64,000 nucleotides of DNA from VRUE01 sp963695835 (GTDB taxonomy: Bacteria; Actinomycetota; Thermoleophilia; Solirubrobacterales; 70-9). The notes under the pieces were generated by a model that was given only the letters and a program-made list of their open reading frames with translations, had not been told where the DNA came from and made no database searches. Shown here in pieces: positions 52,338 to 59,667 of this stretch. The stretch covers positions 310,001-374,000 of the forward strand of contig CAVOHR010000004.1 of NCBI GenBank assembly GCA_963695835.1, read 5' to 3'. Position 1 is the stretch's first letter. Each line of letters starts with the position of its first letter. Made by a program: the position numbers and the translations under genes.

Positions 52338-52685
52338 ATGGGATGGCCGCCGAAAGCCGGGGAGGCGCTGCCGCGGGCAAGCGATGCCTGGCACGAGCCG
52401 ACAAAGCTGGAGGGTTGGGTGCTCGCCGAGAACGGGCATGGCCCCGAGTGGGCGCGCGTCTTCCACGTCAGCCTCGAGGACCGCGAGCGTGTCTGGGAGA
52501 CGATCTCAAACGCCGTGGGGAACGGTGACGTGACGGGAGTGCGTGAGCTCGGCGAGCACGGCTTGAACTGCGAGGTCGACGTGCAGTTGGCGATCGCGGG
52601 ACGCAGCGCGGCGGTCAGGACGATCTGGCACTACGAGACGCCGGTTTCCGCGCCGCGACTTGTTAGCGCCTACCCGAAGCTCTAA
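52338..52685 (+). CDS. DUF6883-like protein
   Basis: The 115-aa protein has KLEGWVLAENGHGPEWARVF and REL-type end with GEHGLNCEVDVQLAI and VRTIWHYE, the pattern of the DUF6883 family. The ATG lies 9 nt after TAGGGT. Members are often next to DUF4926 genes, as here, which suggests a two-component toxin-antitoxin-like unit; that is inference. Confidence 0.6.
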   Translation: MGWPPKAGEALPRASDAWHEPTKLEGWVLAENGHGPEWARVFHVSLEDRERVWETISNAVGNGDVTGVRELGEHGLNCEVDVQLAIAGRSAAVRTIWHYETPVSAPRLVSAYPKL

Positions 52686-52695
52686 CATCCTTTTC

Positions 52696-52914
52696 ATGGC
52701 CACGGTGCATGAGATCGGCGCCTCCGACCTCGTCGAGTTGACCGAGCCCGTCGACGGCGCGCCCGCCGGCGCCCGCGGCGGCGTGGACAAGGTCTTCGGC
52801 GACGGTCGCGCGATGGTCGAGCTGACGAGCCTGCCCGCGGAGATGGGGCTCGACCGCATCCTCGTCATACCGCTGAGCAAGCTGCGCGTCGTCGAGCCGG
52901 CACGCCATAGCTGA
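52696..52914 (+). CDS. DUF4926-like protein
   Basis: The 72-aa protein (ATG 52696, seven nt after TAACAT) reads SDLVELTEPVDGAPAGARGG, VDKVFGDGRAMVELT and IPLSKLRVVEPA, an SH3-like barrel pattern of DUF4926. It begins 10 nt after the DUF6883-like stop. Confidence 0.65.
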   Translation: MATVHEIGASDLVELTEPVDGAPAGARGGVDKVFGDGRAMVELTSLPAEMGLDRILVIPLSKLRVVEPARHS

Positions 52915-52918
52915 CAGG

Positions 52919-53332
52919 TCAGCGCAGGACCTCGAAGGCGCGCTCGCGGCGGGGACCGAAGCGGTAGACGGCGAAGTCGTCGTCGAAGGCGACCGCGCGG
53001 TGGACGCCGAGCCGCTCCATCACGGCGAAGCTGGTGCGGTCGACAAGCGAGAAGGCCTGGTCGGGGAAGGCCTCGCCGATCCGCCAGGCGCCGTCGAGGT
53101 CGGCGGGGGTGACGTGCTCGACCGTGGCCGCACCACCGCGCAGGCCGGCCCAGAAACGGTCGGCGGCGGCTTGGCCGAGGCGATCGCGCACCAGCCGCCA
53201 AGTCTCCGAGAGGACCAAGTCGGTCGTGATCAACGGCCCCGCGGTGGCGAGCAGCTCCTTGGCGCGGTCGAAATGGCCGTCGTCGTCGTCAGCCACCCCG
53301 TAGAAGGCCGAGGTGTCGACGAAGACGCTCAA
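52919..53332 (-). CDS. PIN-domain toxin (VapC-like), fifth pair
   Basis: The 137-aa protein (TTG 53332) is a near-identical twin of 37831-38244, with the full set of acidic residues (VFVDTSAFYGV, TDLVLSETWRLV, DQAFSLVDRTSFAVMERLG, AFDDDFAVYRF). The pair was duplicated within the window. Confidence 0.87.
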   Translation of the reverse strand: MSVFVDTSAFYGVADDDDGHFDRAKELLATAGPLITTDLVLSETWRLVRDRLGQAAADRFWAGLRGGAATVEHVTPADLDGAWRIGEAFPDQAFSLVDRTSFAVMERLGVHRAVAFDDDFAVYRFGPRRERAFEVLR

Positions 53333-53529
53333 TCGCCGCCGCGCTCGCCGCCGCGAGGCTCGTGCAGGCGGTGGAGCTGGCCGGTCTTGGTCAGGTGTTC
53401 CCGCCAGAGCGATTCGCCGAGGTAGCGGTCCTTGTCCTCGGAGACGTCGGAAACGCCCGAGCTGCCGAGACCGAAGATCTCGCTGATGTCGACCTTCGGC
53501 CGATCCTCGCCGCCAAGGTCGTGACGCAC
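53329..53529 (-). CDS. Antitoxin for the fifth VapC
   Basis: The 66-aa protein (GTG 53529) contains VDISEIFGLGSSGVSDVSED and KDRYLGESLWREHL. It overlaps the toxin start by 4 nt. It looks like a Phd-less, short VapB without obvious ribbon-helix-helix; the family is not one I can name. Confidence 0.7.
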   Translation of the reverse strand: MRHDLGGEDRPKVDISEIFGLGSSGVSDVSEDKDRYLGESLWREHLTKTGQLHRLHEPRGGERGGD

Positions 53530-53565
53530 GGCGCGGCCAACTAGTTGAACCGACAGACAACGAAT

Positions 53566-53838
53566 TCAGCTCTGCGTGCCGCGAGGTCCCGCGCTCACCG
53601 GGGTTCCGTCGGGGCGGATGAACGAGACGCTGACGCCGAGGCGCATGGCGTTGGCGATGTTGGCGATCTGCCCGAGCGTGAGGTTGTGTCGGCCGGCCTC
53701 GACCGCGGCGACGTAGGAGGCGGATACGCCGAGCCGCTTGGCCACCTCGGCCTGGGTGAGGCCGAGTGCGCGGCGAGTGCCTCGGAGCTCGCGGCCGACG
53801 ACCTTCGCGTGGACCTCCGACACCGCGGTGCGCGGCAT
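53566..53838 (-). CDS. XRE-family helix-turn-helix antitoxin
   Basis: The 90-aa protein has a typical Xre/Cro helix-turn-helix: LGLTQAEVAKRLGVSASYVAAVEAG and LTLGQIANIANAMRLGVSVSF. It follows the gene at 53841 with 2 nt between them, in toxin-first order like HigBA, but the upstream gene has no RelE pattern. Confidence 0.82.
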   Translation of the reverse strand: MPRTAVSEVHAKVVGRELRGTRRALGLTQAEVAKRLGVSASYVAAVEAGRHNLTLGQIANIANAMRLGVSVSFIRPDGTPVSAGPRGTQS

Positions 53839-53840
53839 CG

Positions 53841-54152
53841 CTAGCCGGCGGCGGCGTAGTGGAACGCGGCGCCGGCGGGCTCCGCTGCGTCGACCTCGGC
53901 GACCTCGACGTCGATATCGCCGCTGCGATAGGCGAACGGCAACAGCCGCGCCCAGCGCTCGGCGTCGGCATCCCGCGTCAGCCGCTCTCCGCTCTCGGGG
54001 TCGACGATCGAGATGTCGAGGTCGATCCATTCGGCGTGGGGGCCGCTGACCGTGATCTCCTTGCGATCGGCGAGCAGCTCGGCGATCGGCTGCTCGACCC
54101 ACTCGTCGCGATCTGCATCGAACTCGAAGGTGGTGAAATGGACGCGGATCAT
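53841..54152 (-). CDS. Hypothetical protein paired with XRE regulator
   Basis: The 103-aa acidic protein (MIRVHFTTFEFDADRDEWVE ... GDIDVEVAEVDAAEPAGAAF) has GGAG 9 nt before ATG 54152. It has no membrane segment or known motif. By its position before a small XRE gene it is a toxin candidate. Confidence 0.65.
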   Translation of the reverse strand: MIRVHFTTFEFDADRDEWVEQPIAELLADRKEITVSGPHAEWIDLDISIVDPESGERLTRDADAERWARLLPFAYRSGDIDVEVAEVDAAEPAGAAFHYAAAG

Positions 54153-54237
54153 GATGTTGGCTCCAGGGCCTTATCGGCCGGTCGGGTTAACCTCTTGAGT
54201 CATGATAGTACCAGGAACGGACGCAGTTCACGACTCT

Positions 54238-54975
54238 TCAGAACTCGCCCGGGCCGAGGATCTCGCCGCGGGCGAGCATCCGCTTGGCCCGGTCGCGGAG
54301 CGCCTGCGCGCGCTTCTCGAGCAGGACGTCTGCGATCCCGAGCAGGTTGGCGTCGCCGCTGAGGCGCTCGAGCGCATCGCGCTCCTTGGGAAGCAGTCCG
54401 GCGGCGCGGTGGCTGTGGCGGGCCCTGACCAAGTCGGTGTGGTTGAGGATCTGCCCCGGCAGCGCGAACGCGTATCCGTGGTCGATCAGGCTGAGCCGAC
54501 TGCCGTCCCAGCGCCAGTTGCCGGGGTGGCGGTCCTGCTGGGCGATGAGCGAGTCGAGGAACGCAGCCGGCAGGCACCAGGTCGGGTTCTGCGTCGGCGC
54601 TGGGTCGCCCGGCCACCCGGGCGCCTGCAGCGACAGCGCGCCGTCCTCGCCCTCGTAGTCGCGCAGCACGCACGGCGCGAGCAGCTCCCGCCACGGCGAC
54701 CCGAGCGCGACGACAAGGCGCCAGGCCGCCGCCTCGTGCAACGGCGGCGTCTCCTCGGCTTGACCGTAGGCGAGCGCGTTGGCAACGTGCACCCCCGAGA
54801 ACGGCTTGTGGAAGACGACCCAGCCGTTCGTGAGCGTAAGCCGCTTCGTCGCGTTGACGCCCGGGGTGCTGGTCGGGGCTGGCGGACCGCGGAAGCCAAC
54901 CGCGAGCATCTGCTGCTCGACGGGTGAAGCCCCCTGCGCGGCCCTCACCGCGGCGACCTGCGAATCGATCTTCAC
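54238..54975 (-). CDS. HipA/PI3K-like kinase-fold protein
   Basis: From GTG 54975 (six nt after GACACT) the protein has 245 aa. It contains KRLTLTNGWVVFHKPFSGVH as nucleotide-binding strands and lysine, ALVALG-type helix, then AQQDRHPGNWRWDGSRLSLI and DHGYAFALPG, which match the catalytic DRHxxN and metal-binding DH(G) of HipA or PI3/4-kinase-like folds. The C-terminal helices are Arg-rich. A fused open frame to 56142 on this strand is a shadow of the regulator gene and not part of it. Confidence 0.72.
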   Translation of the reverse strand: MKIDSQVAAVRAAQGASPVEQQMLAVGFRGPPAPTSTPGVNATKRLTLTNGWVVFHKPFSGVHVANALAYGQAEETPPLHEAAAWRLVVALGSPWRELLAPCVLRDYEGEDGALSLQAPGWPGDPAPTQNPTWCLPAAFLDSLIAQQDRHPGNWRWDGSRLSLIDHGYAFALPGQILNHTDLVRARHSHRAAGLLPKERDALERLSGDANLLGIADVLLEKRAQALRDRAKRMLARGEILGPGEF

Positions 54976-55011
54976 GGGCAAAGTGTCCTGCTGCCGCAGG
55001 ACGCCTTCGTC

Positions 55012-55100
55012 GCTGCTGGTCAGCTGCCCGGCGGCGACGCTGGAGATCTTGAGCGGCGCCCGGGACGAGCGCAGGTTCAAGACCGTCGAGCGGGCGGAGC
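55012..55100 (+). pseudogene. Fragment of the vapC at 33498
   Basis: LLVSCPAATLEILSGARDER and FKTVERA are nearly identical to residues 35-65 of that toxin. It is joined to the 70 bp that precede regulator copies. Confidence 0.8.
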
Positions 55101-55155
55101 AAGCAGGCCGATTGCGCCGGGCCGCCGCGCCCGAGGTCGTCTGCGACTCCCGAGA

Positions 55156-55185
55156 TTCCCAAACAGGGCGGTTTCGTGTCACAAT
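55156..55185 (+). promoter_or_regulatory. Promoter of regulator copy at 55192
   Basis: TTCCCA (55156-55161), 18 nt, CACAAT (55180-55185), GTG after 6 nt. Confidence 0.65.
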
Positions 55186-55191
55186 TGCGCC

Positions 55192-56184
55192 GTGGGAGTC
55201 GAGGCCGGGTTCAGGGCGCGTGCCGGGACGCTGACCCTCATCTACATGGTCAGCGACGCCGAACGCGGCGTGCTGCGCACGCTGCTGGCCGAAGCCGCGA
55301 CCGGAACCCGCGTGCAGGAGATCGAGCCGCCGCCGGGACGCGAGGACGAGTACCGCCTCGACCTCTTCAACGACCCCTACCTGCTCGAACCCGCCGATCC
55401 CGAGCTCGGCCCCGGCACGCCGATCGGCCCCGACACCGTGGTCCGGCCCACCCCGGCAGGCCGCGAGTTCGTCTCCGTCGCCGCCGTCCTCGAGGGTTGG
55501 CTGAACGCCCGCCCCGGGGGCCCGCCGAGGGTCGAGGAGGAGTGCGGGGAGACGGTGGCGACGCTGCTCGCCGGCTGGTCGGCGAACGTCACCCACGCCC
55601 TCGCTGCCGGGCCGCTCACCGTCACCGAGGCCTGCGAGGCGCTGCCGACGCTCGACGACGAGCTCGTCGCAACCTACATCGCCAAGATGGAGCGCACCGG
55701 ATTGCTCCGGGCCCTCGACTCCGTCGACGGCGAGACCCACTACGAGCCGACCGAGTGGTTGCGCCTCAGCATCGCGCCGCTCGCCGCCGCGGCGCGGATG
55801 GAGCTGCGCCACCCGCCCGGCGACACGGCGCCGATCGCGGTCGCCGACGTCGAAGCCGCCTTCCGGCTCGCGCTGCCGCTGCTGCGCCTGCCGCGCCGCG
55901 TCGCCGGCTCCTGCGCGCTCCTCGTCGAGCTCGACGAGGAGGTCGCCGGCGGCCCCGCCGCGCTCACCGCCCGCGTCGAGGGAGGCCGCGTCGTCGCGCT
56001 CGAGCCGGGCCTTGCCGAGGACGCCGACGCCCGCGCCGCCGCGCCCGCCTCGGAGTGGCTGGACGCGGTGATCGACGGCGCCAAGACGATCGAGATGAGC
56101 GGCGAGCGCCGCCTCGCCCGCTACCTCGTCAACGGCCTGCACGAGGCGCTGTTCGGCGGGCGGGGGCGGAAGCGGCGGCGGTAG
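55192..56184 (+). CDS. Tandem winged-helix regulator with SCP2-like domain, copy 7
   Basis: The 330-aa protein is the closest twin of 47789-48766. The first domain starts VEAGFRARAGTLTLIYMVSD and the end is LHEALFGGRGRKRRR, with an extra basic tail. It is followed, 9 bp later and in the opposite direction, by a B gene, as are the truncated copy at 42021 and two regulator tails. Confidence 0.85.
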   Translation: MGVEAGFRARAGTLTLIYMVSDAERGVLRTLLAEAATGTRVQEIEPPPGREDEYRLDLFNDPYLLEPADPELGPGTPIGPDTVVRPTPAGREFVSVAAVLEGWLNARPGGPPRVEEECGETVATLLAGWSANVTHALAAGPLTVTEACEALPTLDDELVATYIAKMERTGLLRALDSVDGETHYEPTEWLRLSIAPLAAAARMELRHPPGDTAPIAVADVEAAFRLALPLLRLPRRVAGSCALLVELDEEVAGGPAALTARVEGGRVVALEPGLAEDADARAAAPASEWLDAVIDGAKTIEMSGERRLARYLVNGLHEALFGGRGRKRRR

Positions 56185-56193
56185 GGACCGGGA

Positions 56194-56407
56194 CTACCGC
56201 TTCGGAGGCCGAGGCGATCGGCCCCGCATTTCCCGCCAGAGCTGGATCGGTTCCGGCCAGGTCAGGATGCAGAAACAGATGACGGTCAGACACAGGACGA
56301 TCGCGTAGGTCGCGCCCAGGCTGGCGTGCGTGACCGAAACGATCAAGAACGCAATGAACGCGAGGGCTCGTGGTCAGCCAGCCTTCTGATCTGACAAAAC
56401 GCCTCAT
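56194..56407 (-). pseudogene. Small membrane gene B, copy 4 (frameshifted)
   Basis: MRRFVRSEGWL is in one frame; the rest (AFIAFLIVSVTHASLGATYA, then QLWREMRGRSPRPPKR) is in another. The shift lies near 56370. A later stop in the first frame at 56129 runs into the regulator gene. Confidence 0.75.
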
Positions 56408-56742
56408 AGCTCAGAGGCTACCTGAGCGAGCAGCGAAAGCGAGTAGAGGGCGACGCCGATTCGGAAGCCGTGGACCCCGAACTTGCTGACGATTCGGTCG
56501 CGCAAGGGCCGAGAAACTTCCGCCAGCTCGTCCTCCTCGAGCCAGGCGAGCGCCTCCTCCTCGTGCGGCTCGATCGTCACTCCCTCGGCCCCGAAGGTGA
56601 CCGCGCCGGGGCAGTCGCGCCCCAGCGCGGCGATCAGCGCGTAGCCGTCGCCGGGGTCGACGCCGAGCCCGTGGGCGATCCGGCGCCGCCGCGCGCCCTG
56701 CGGCAGCAGGCCCTCGACGTAGGCGCGGGTCGCGCGCGCCGT
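56404..56742 (-). pseudogene. Chimera of hipA fragment and small membrane gene A
   Basis: One open frame reads RAYVEGLLPQGARRRRIAHG and DGYALIAALGRDCPGAVTFG from the HipA N-terminus, then, from about 56515, RPLRDRIVSKFGVHGFRIGV and LYSLSLLAQVASEL from gene A. The junction lies in ACTTCCGCCAGCTCG, shared by both parents. The frame is kept, so a hybrid with one helix could be made, but no clear promoter or start is seen. Confidence 0.7.
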
Positions 56743-56749
56743 CGCGTGC

Positions 56750-58537
56750 TCAGCCGTCAACGGCGTCGATCTTCGGTGTCGCCGCGTACTCGACATTGGG
56801 CCCACGCGTTGGAGAATCGGGGGCGAACTCGATCAGGCCCTTCCTGCGCATCCTGGTGAGACGGTTGCGCGCAGTTGCAACATCGCAATCAAGGTAGCTC
56901 CGAACATCCTCGTTGGAGATACGCCGATGGCGTCTCAGGTGGCGGATCAGCTTCGCATCGTCCCTGTCGATGGTCTCCGCGCGGTAGGTGAGGGCGCTCC
57001 GCATCCCCGCGAGGGCTGCCTGGCTCAGCCGGTAGGAAGGGTGCTGCCGGCGAGCGGTGCTGCGGGTCGGCTCGAGGAGATCGGCTGCCCGCATCCGCTC
57101 CAGCACTCGCTGACAGGCAGCGAGGTCGCGCTGCAAAAGAGGCACGGCCTTGTGCGCCGTCAGGCTGCGTTCGCCACGAAGAGCCGCGAGCAGCAGCAGC
57201 ACGTCGAGGTCGGAAGCAAGGCGTGATTCTGCCGGGAACCCCGAACCGCGAAGGAAGCGAGCAAAGGCTGCGTCGCCGCGCCCACCCGGGACAGTGACGG
57301 TAAACCTCGGGCCGTCGGCGATCCTGGGCGGGCCCTTGCCTATCCCGGCGAGCAGTCGCCAGACGCGATCGAAGCCAAGCCCAGCTCCCTCCGCGATGCG
57401 GAGTCGCGCGATCTCCCGTGCCAGCAGCCGGTTGCGCTGAGCCGTCTCGCGAAGCAATCGATCCGGATGCAGGGTCGGCAGCAACCCTCCCGGGCTGGTC
57501 AGCACCAGCTCGTCGGGCGAATGAGAGATCTCGATGATTCCGGGCAGCTCCCAGTCGCGATGGGCAAAGGCGTTTGCGGCCAGCTCGCGGACGACGTCCT
57601 GGGGGTAGTCGACCATCTCGACCTGGGTTCCGCTGACCCGAATCGTCTCCGTCGAGGCGATAGCCCCGATCCGCGCCAGGATGTCGTCGACAAGCAGGAC
57701 GGCGGGTCGCCGCTCGCTGTTGTCGCGACGCAACACCACCGACCCCTCGGCTCCGGGGCTCTCCGCCGTGGTGAGAATCGCCCCCCAGTCGGGCACCGTC
57801 CCTCGCAGGGCTTCCGCCCCGCCGTAGAGCAGCACCCCCGCCCGACGCAACCGGGTGCCGTCGAGCAGGTCGCAGTTGGCCAAGAACTGGCCCGGATCGG
57901 TTTCAGCGAGGTTGGCCTGTTCGTCGGCGCCGGCATCGCGCAAGCGCTCCGCGGCGCGCTCGAGAGCCGCCTTACTCACGTCATCGATACCAAACTCGGA
58001 GGTTCCCTCAGACCAGTCGTACTGACCCCGAGTCGCTTGCAAGCCCCTCATCTCGGCCTCACCGATCGGCCGGCACTGATCGACCACCCGGCGCTTATAG
58101 GTGCCGGACGAAGTCCCGTGCACGACAGCCCCGCGCGGCACGCGCACCAGCAGGAGCCTCCGGCCGTCCTCGTCCCACTCGACGGGATCGACGGTCAACG
58201 GAGGAAGCGTCCCGCTGTGTACGGCAAGGCGAATCGTGTTGACGGGATAGTGGGCTGGATCGGCACCCTGCAGCGCCTCCTCGCGCGTCTCGGCGGAATC
58301 GCGGACGCCAACCGCGATCACGCCGCCGTTGCTGTTCGCCAAGCATGCCGCGGTCTCTGCAATCGCCGAGAGGAACTGCTTGCGGGCCTTGCCCATGTTG
58401 GCCTTGGCCCGACGTTGTGGGGGAAGAGCCGTATCTGGAGTCTCCTTGAAGTCGAGAACCTCCCGCTCCTCCTCATCCGCCTCCCAATCGCCCCCAATGC
58501 GGGAGAGCGCGTCCCTGGCTACATCCAACGGATCCAT
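56750..58537 (-). CDS. AlbA_2 (Schlafen-like) and HATPase_c_4 domain protein
   Basis: The 595-aa protein starts with the AlbA_2 domain (REVLDFKETPDTA ... ACLANSNGGVIAVGVRDS ... YKRRVVDQCRPIGEAEM), then a GHKL-like part with NAFAHRDWELPGIIEI and TSPGGLLPTLHPDRLL, and ends with two winged-helix stretches (HRRISNEDVRSYLDCDVATARNRLTRMRRKGLIEF). Relatives are annotated as ATP-dependent DNA helicase RecG-like or Schlafen-type regulators and many lie in defence islands. TATCAT lies 11 nt before ATG 58537. Confidence 0.85.
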   Translation of the reverse strand: MDPLDVARDALSRIGGDWEADEEEREVLDFKETPDTALPPQRRAKANMGKARKQFLSAIAETAACLANSNGGVIAVGVRDSAETREEALQGADPAHYPVNTIRLAVHSGTLPPLTVDPVEWDEDGRRLLLVRVPRGAVVHGTSSGTYKRRVVDQCRPIGEAEMRGLQATRGQYDWSEGTSEFGIDDVSKAALERAAERLRDAGADEQANLAETDPGQFLANCDLLDGTRLRRAGVLLYGGAEALRGTVPDWGAILTTAESPGAEGSVVLRRDNSERRPAVLLVDDILARIGAIASTETIRVSGTQVEMVDYPQDVVRELAANAFAHRDWELPGIIEISHSPDELVLTSPGGLLPTLHPDRLLRETAQRNRLLAREIARLRIAEGAGLGFDRVWRLLAGIGKGPPRIADGPRFTVTVPGGRGDAAFARFLRGSGFPAESRLASDLDVLLLLAALRGERSLTAHKAVPLLQRDLAACQRVLERMRAADLLEPTRSTARRQHPSYRLSQAALAGMRSALTYRAETIDRDDAKLIRHLRRHRRISNEDVRSYLDCDVATARNRLTRMRRKGLIEFAPDSPTRGPNVEYAATPKIDAVDG

Positions 58538-58607
58538 CTCAGGGGAGAATGATAGAGGAAATGATACGCACGCACATGTGTTGTCTCATCATTCCGATGT
58601 CAAACCA

Positions 58608-58660
58608 CCAGTGGGGATGCTGGCCGGATTCCGGGATGAGGACGTGGGTGCTTGGGCGCC
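58608..58660 (-). pseudogene. Short hipA fragment
   Basis: The string GCTGGCCGGATTCCGGGATG and its flanks match hipA at 35995-36035, coding for HVLIPESGQHP. It abuts a regulator tail. Confidence 0.65.
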
Positions 58661-58662
58661 AC

Positions 58663-58725
58663 CCACCTCGCCCGCGCCCTGCTCGAGAGCCTGCACGAAA
58701 CGCTGTTCGGGATTCCGGTGCGGTA
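58663..58725 (+). pseudogene. Regulator tail fragment
   Basis: THLARALLESLHETLFGIPV and a stop correspond to the last 20 codons of the regulator family. Confidence 0.65.
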
Positions 58726-58801
58726 GGACCGAGCAGGGCCCGTCGCAGACTGACCGCTCTGCCGACTACCTCCCCTCGCAGTGACGCGCCGAGGATGAGC
58801 C

Positions 58802-58904
58802 GTGCATGGGGGCCGTGACGACCGAGAGAAAGCGCATCGACTGCTCGACGAGCTGCCCGAGTCCGAGGTGGAGCCGGTGGTCGAGTTCATCGTCTCGCGC
58901 CGGG
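58802..58904 (+). pseudogene. Fragment of a small antitoxin-like gene
   Basis: EKAHRLLDELPESEVEPVVE and FIVSRREGD read like the N-terminal half of a DUF2281-type or similar antitoxin. It merges out of frame with the regulator tail that follows. Confidence 0.4.
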
Positions 58905-58981
58905 AGGGCGATTCTGATCCTGGTCGAGCTGCACAAGGCGCTGTTCGGCCGCGCCGCCCACGGCCGGACCCCAATGGCCTG
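58905..58981 (+). pseudogene. Regulator tail fragment
   Basis: ILILVELHKALFGRAAHG and a stop match the end of the copy at 28951 (LILVELHKALFGSAAR). It faces the B gene at 59022. Confidence 0.7.
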
Positions 58982-59021
58982 ACGAGGGCGGGCGAGAAGG
59001 AGAGACGACGTAGACGAAGCT

Positions 59022-59237
59022 CTAGCGCCTCGGGCGATGGGTCGGGGGCGAGCCACGCATTTCACGCCATAGTCGGCGTCGTTCCGGCCCGATCAAGATG
59101 GCGGCTCCGACTACAGCCACGCCAAAGAGGATCAAGTACGCCACCGCGCCGCCGGCGTGGGTGAGCCAAACAATCAGGAACGCGATGGTCCCAACAGCCA
59201 TTCCCATCCGAGTCTCTGATCTGACAAAACGCCTCAT
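59022..59237 (-). CDS. Small membrane protein B, copy 5
   Basis: The 71-aa protein has MRRFVRSETRMGM, helices VGTIAFLIVWLTHA and YLILFGVAVVGAAILI, and the tail REMRGSPPTHRPRR. It is more diverged than copies 1-3 but keeps length and ends exactly. The ATGA overlap with A is kept. Confidence 0.75.
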   Translation of the reverse strand: MRRFVRSETRMGMAVGTIAFLIVWLTHAGGAVAYLILFGVAVVGAAILIGPERRRLWREMRGSPPTHRPRR

Positions 59238-59488
59238 GGCCCATAGCCTAACTGAACGAGCAGCGCGAGCGCATGAAAGAGGGCGCCAATCCAAGAACCG
59301 TAGACCCCGAACCTAATGACGATGCGGTCGCGCTGAGGCTGCGGGAGCTCAGCGCAGACGACTCCGGCCAGAATGCTCGACGCGCCCGACAGCGTGAACG
59401 GAAACCCCAACCCGATGCTCTGCGGCCAGGGGTCTCGGACATGGGGGAGGATCGAGGCGGAGAGATGCCAGAGGTCGATCGCGGGCAT
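59234..59488 (-). CDS. Small membrane protein A, copy 5
   Basis: The 84-aa protein has MPAIDLWHLSASILPHVRDP, the core PWPQSIGLGFPFTLSGA and the second helix ALFHALALLVQLGYGP. A TTG at 59500 would add four residues. Copies 5 and 6 form a subgroup distinct from copies 1-3. Confidence 0.77.
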   Translation of the reverse strand: MPAIDLWHLSASILPHVRDPWPQSIGLGFPFTLSGASSILAGVVCAELPQPQRDRIVIRFGVYGSWIGALFHALALLVQLGYGP

Positions 59489-59628
59489 GCCCGGACCCAA
59501 CCAGGCCCCGGCGCGCGCGTGGCGCGCTCACTGTAAAAAGAGCGTGGCGGGATCGTGACGCCTTTCGCGCGCGTCCCGGCGGCAGGCGCCTCTCGCCCGC
59601 GCCGCCGGGTTGCCTGGAACTCCCGCGG

Positions 59629-59658
59629 TCCCCAATCTGCGCTCTTTCGTGTCACAAT
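59629..59658 (+). promoter_or_regulatory. Promoter of regulator copy at 59668
   Basis: TCCCCA (59629-59634), 18 nt, CACAAT (59653-59658), GTG after 9 nt. Confidence 0.62.
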
Positions 59659-59667
59659 CGACGCGAG

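Noticed and set aside
54976..56142. Long N-terminal extension of the kinase-like gene at 54238
   Set aside because: The extension is antisense to regulator copy 7 and to a vapC fragment; the start with a -10-like box at 54975 explains the conserved part.
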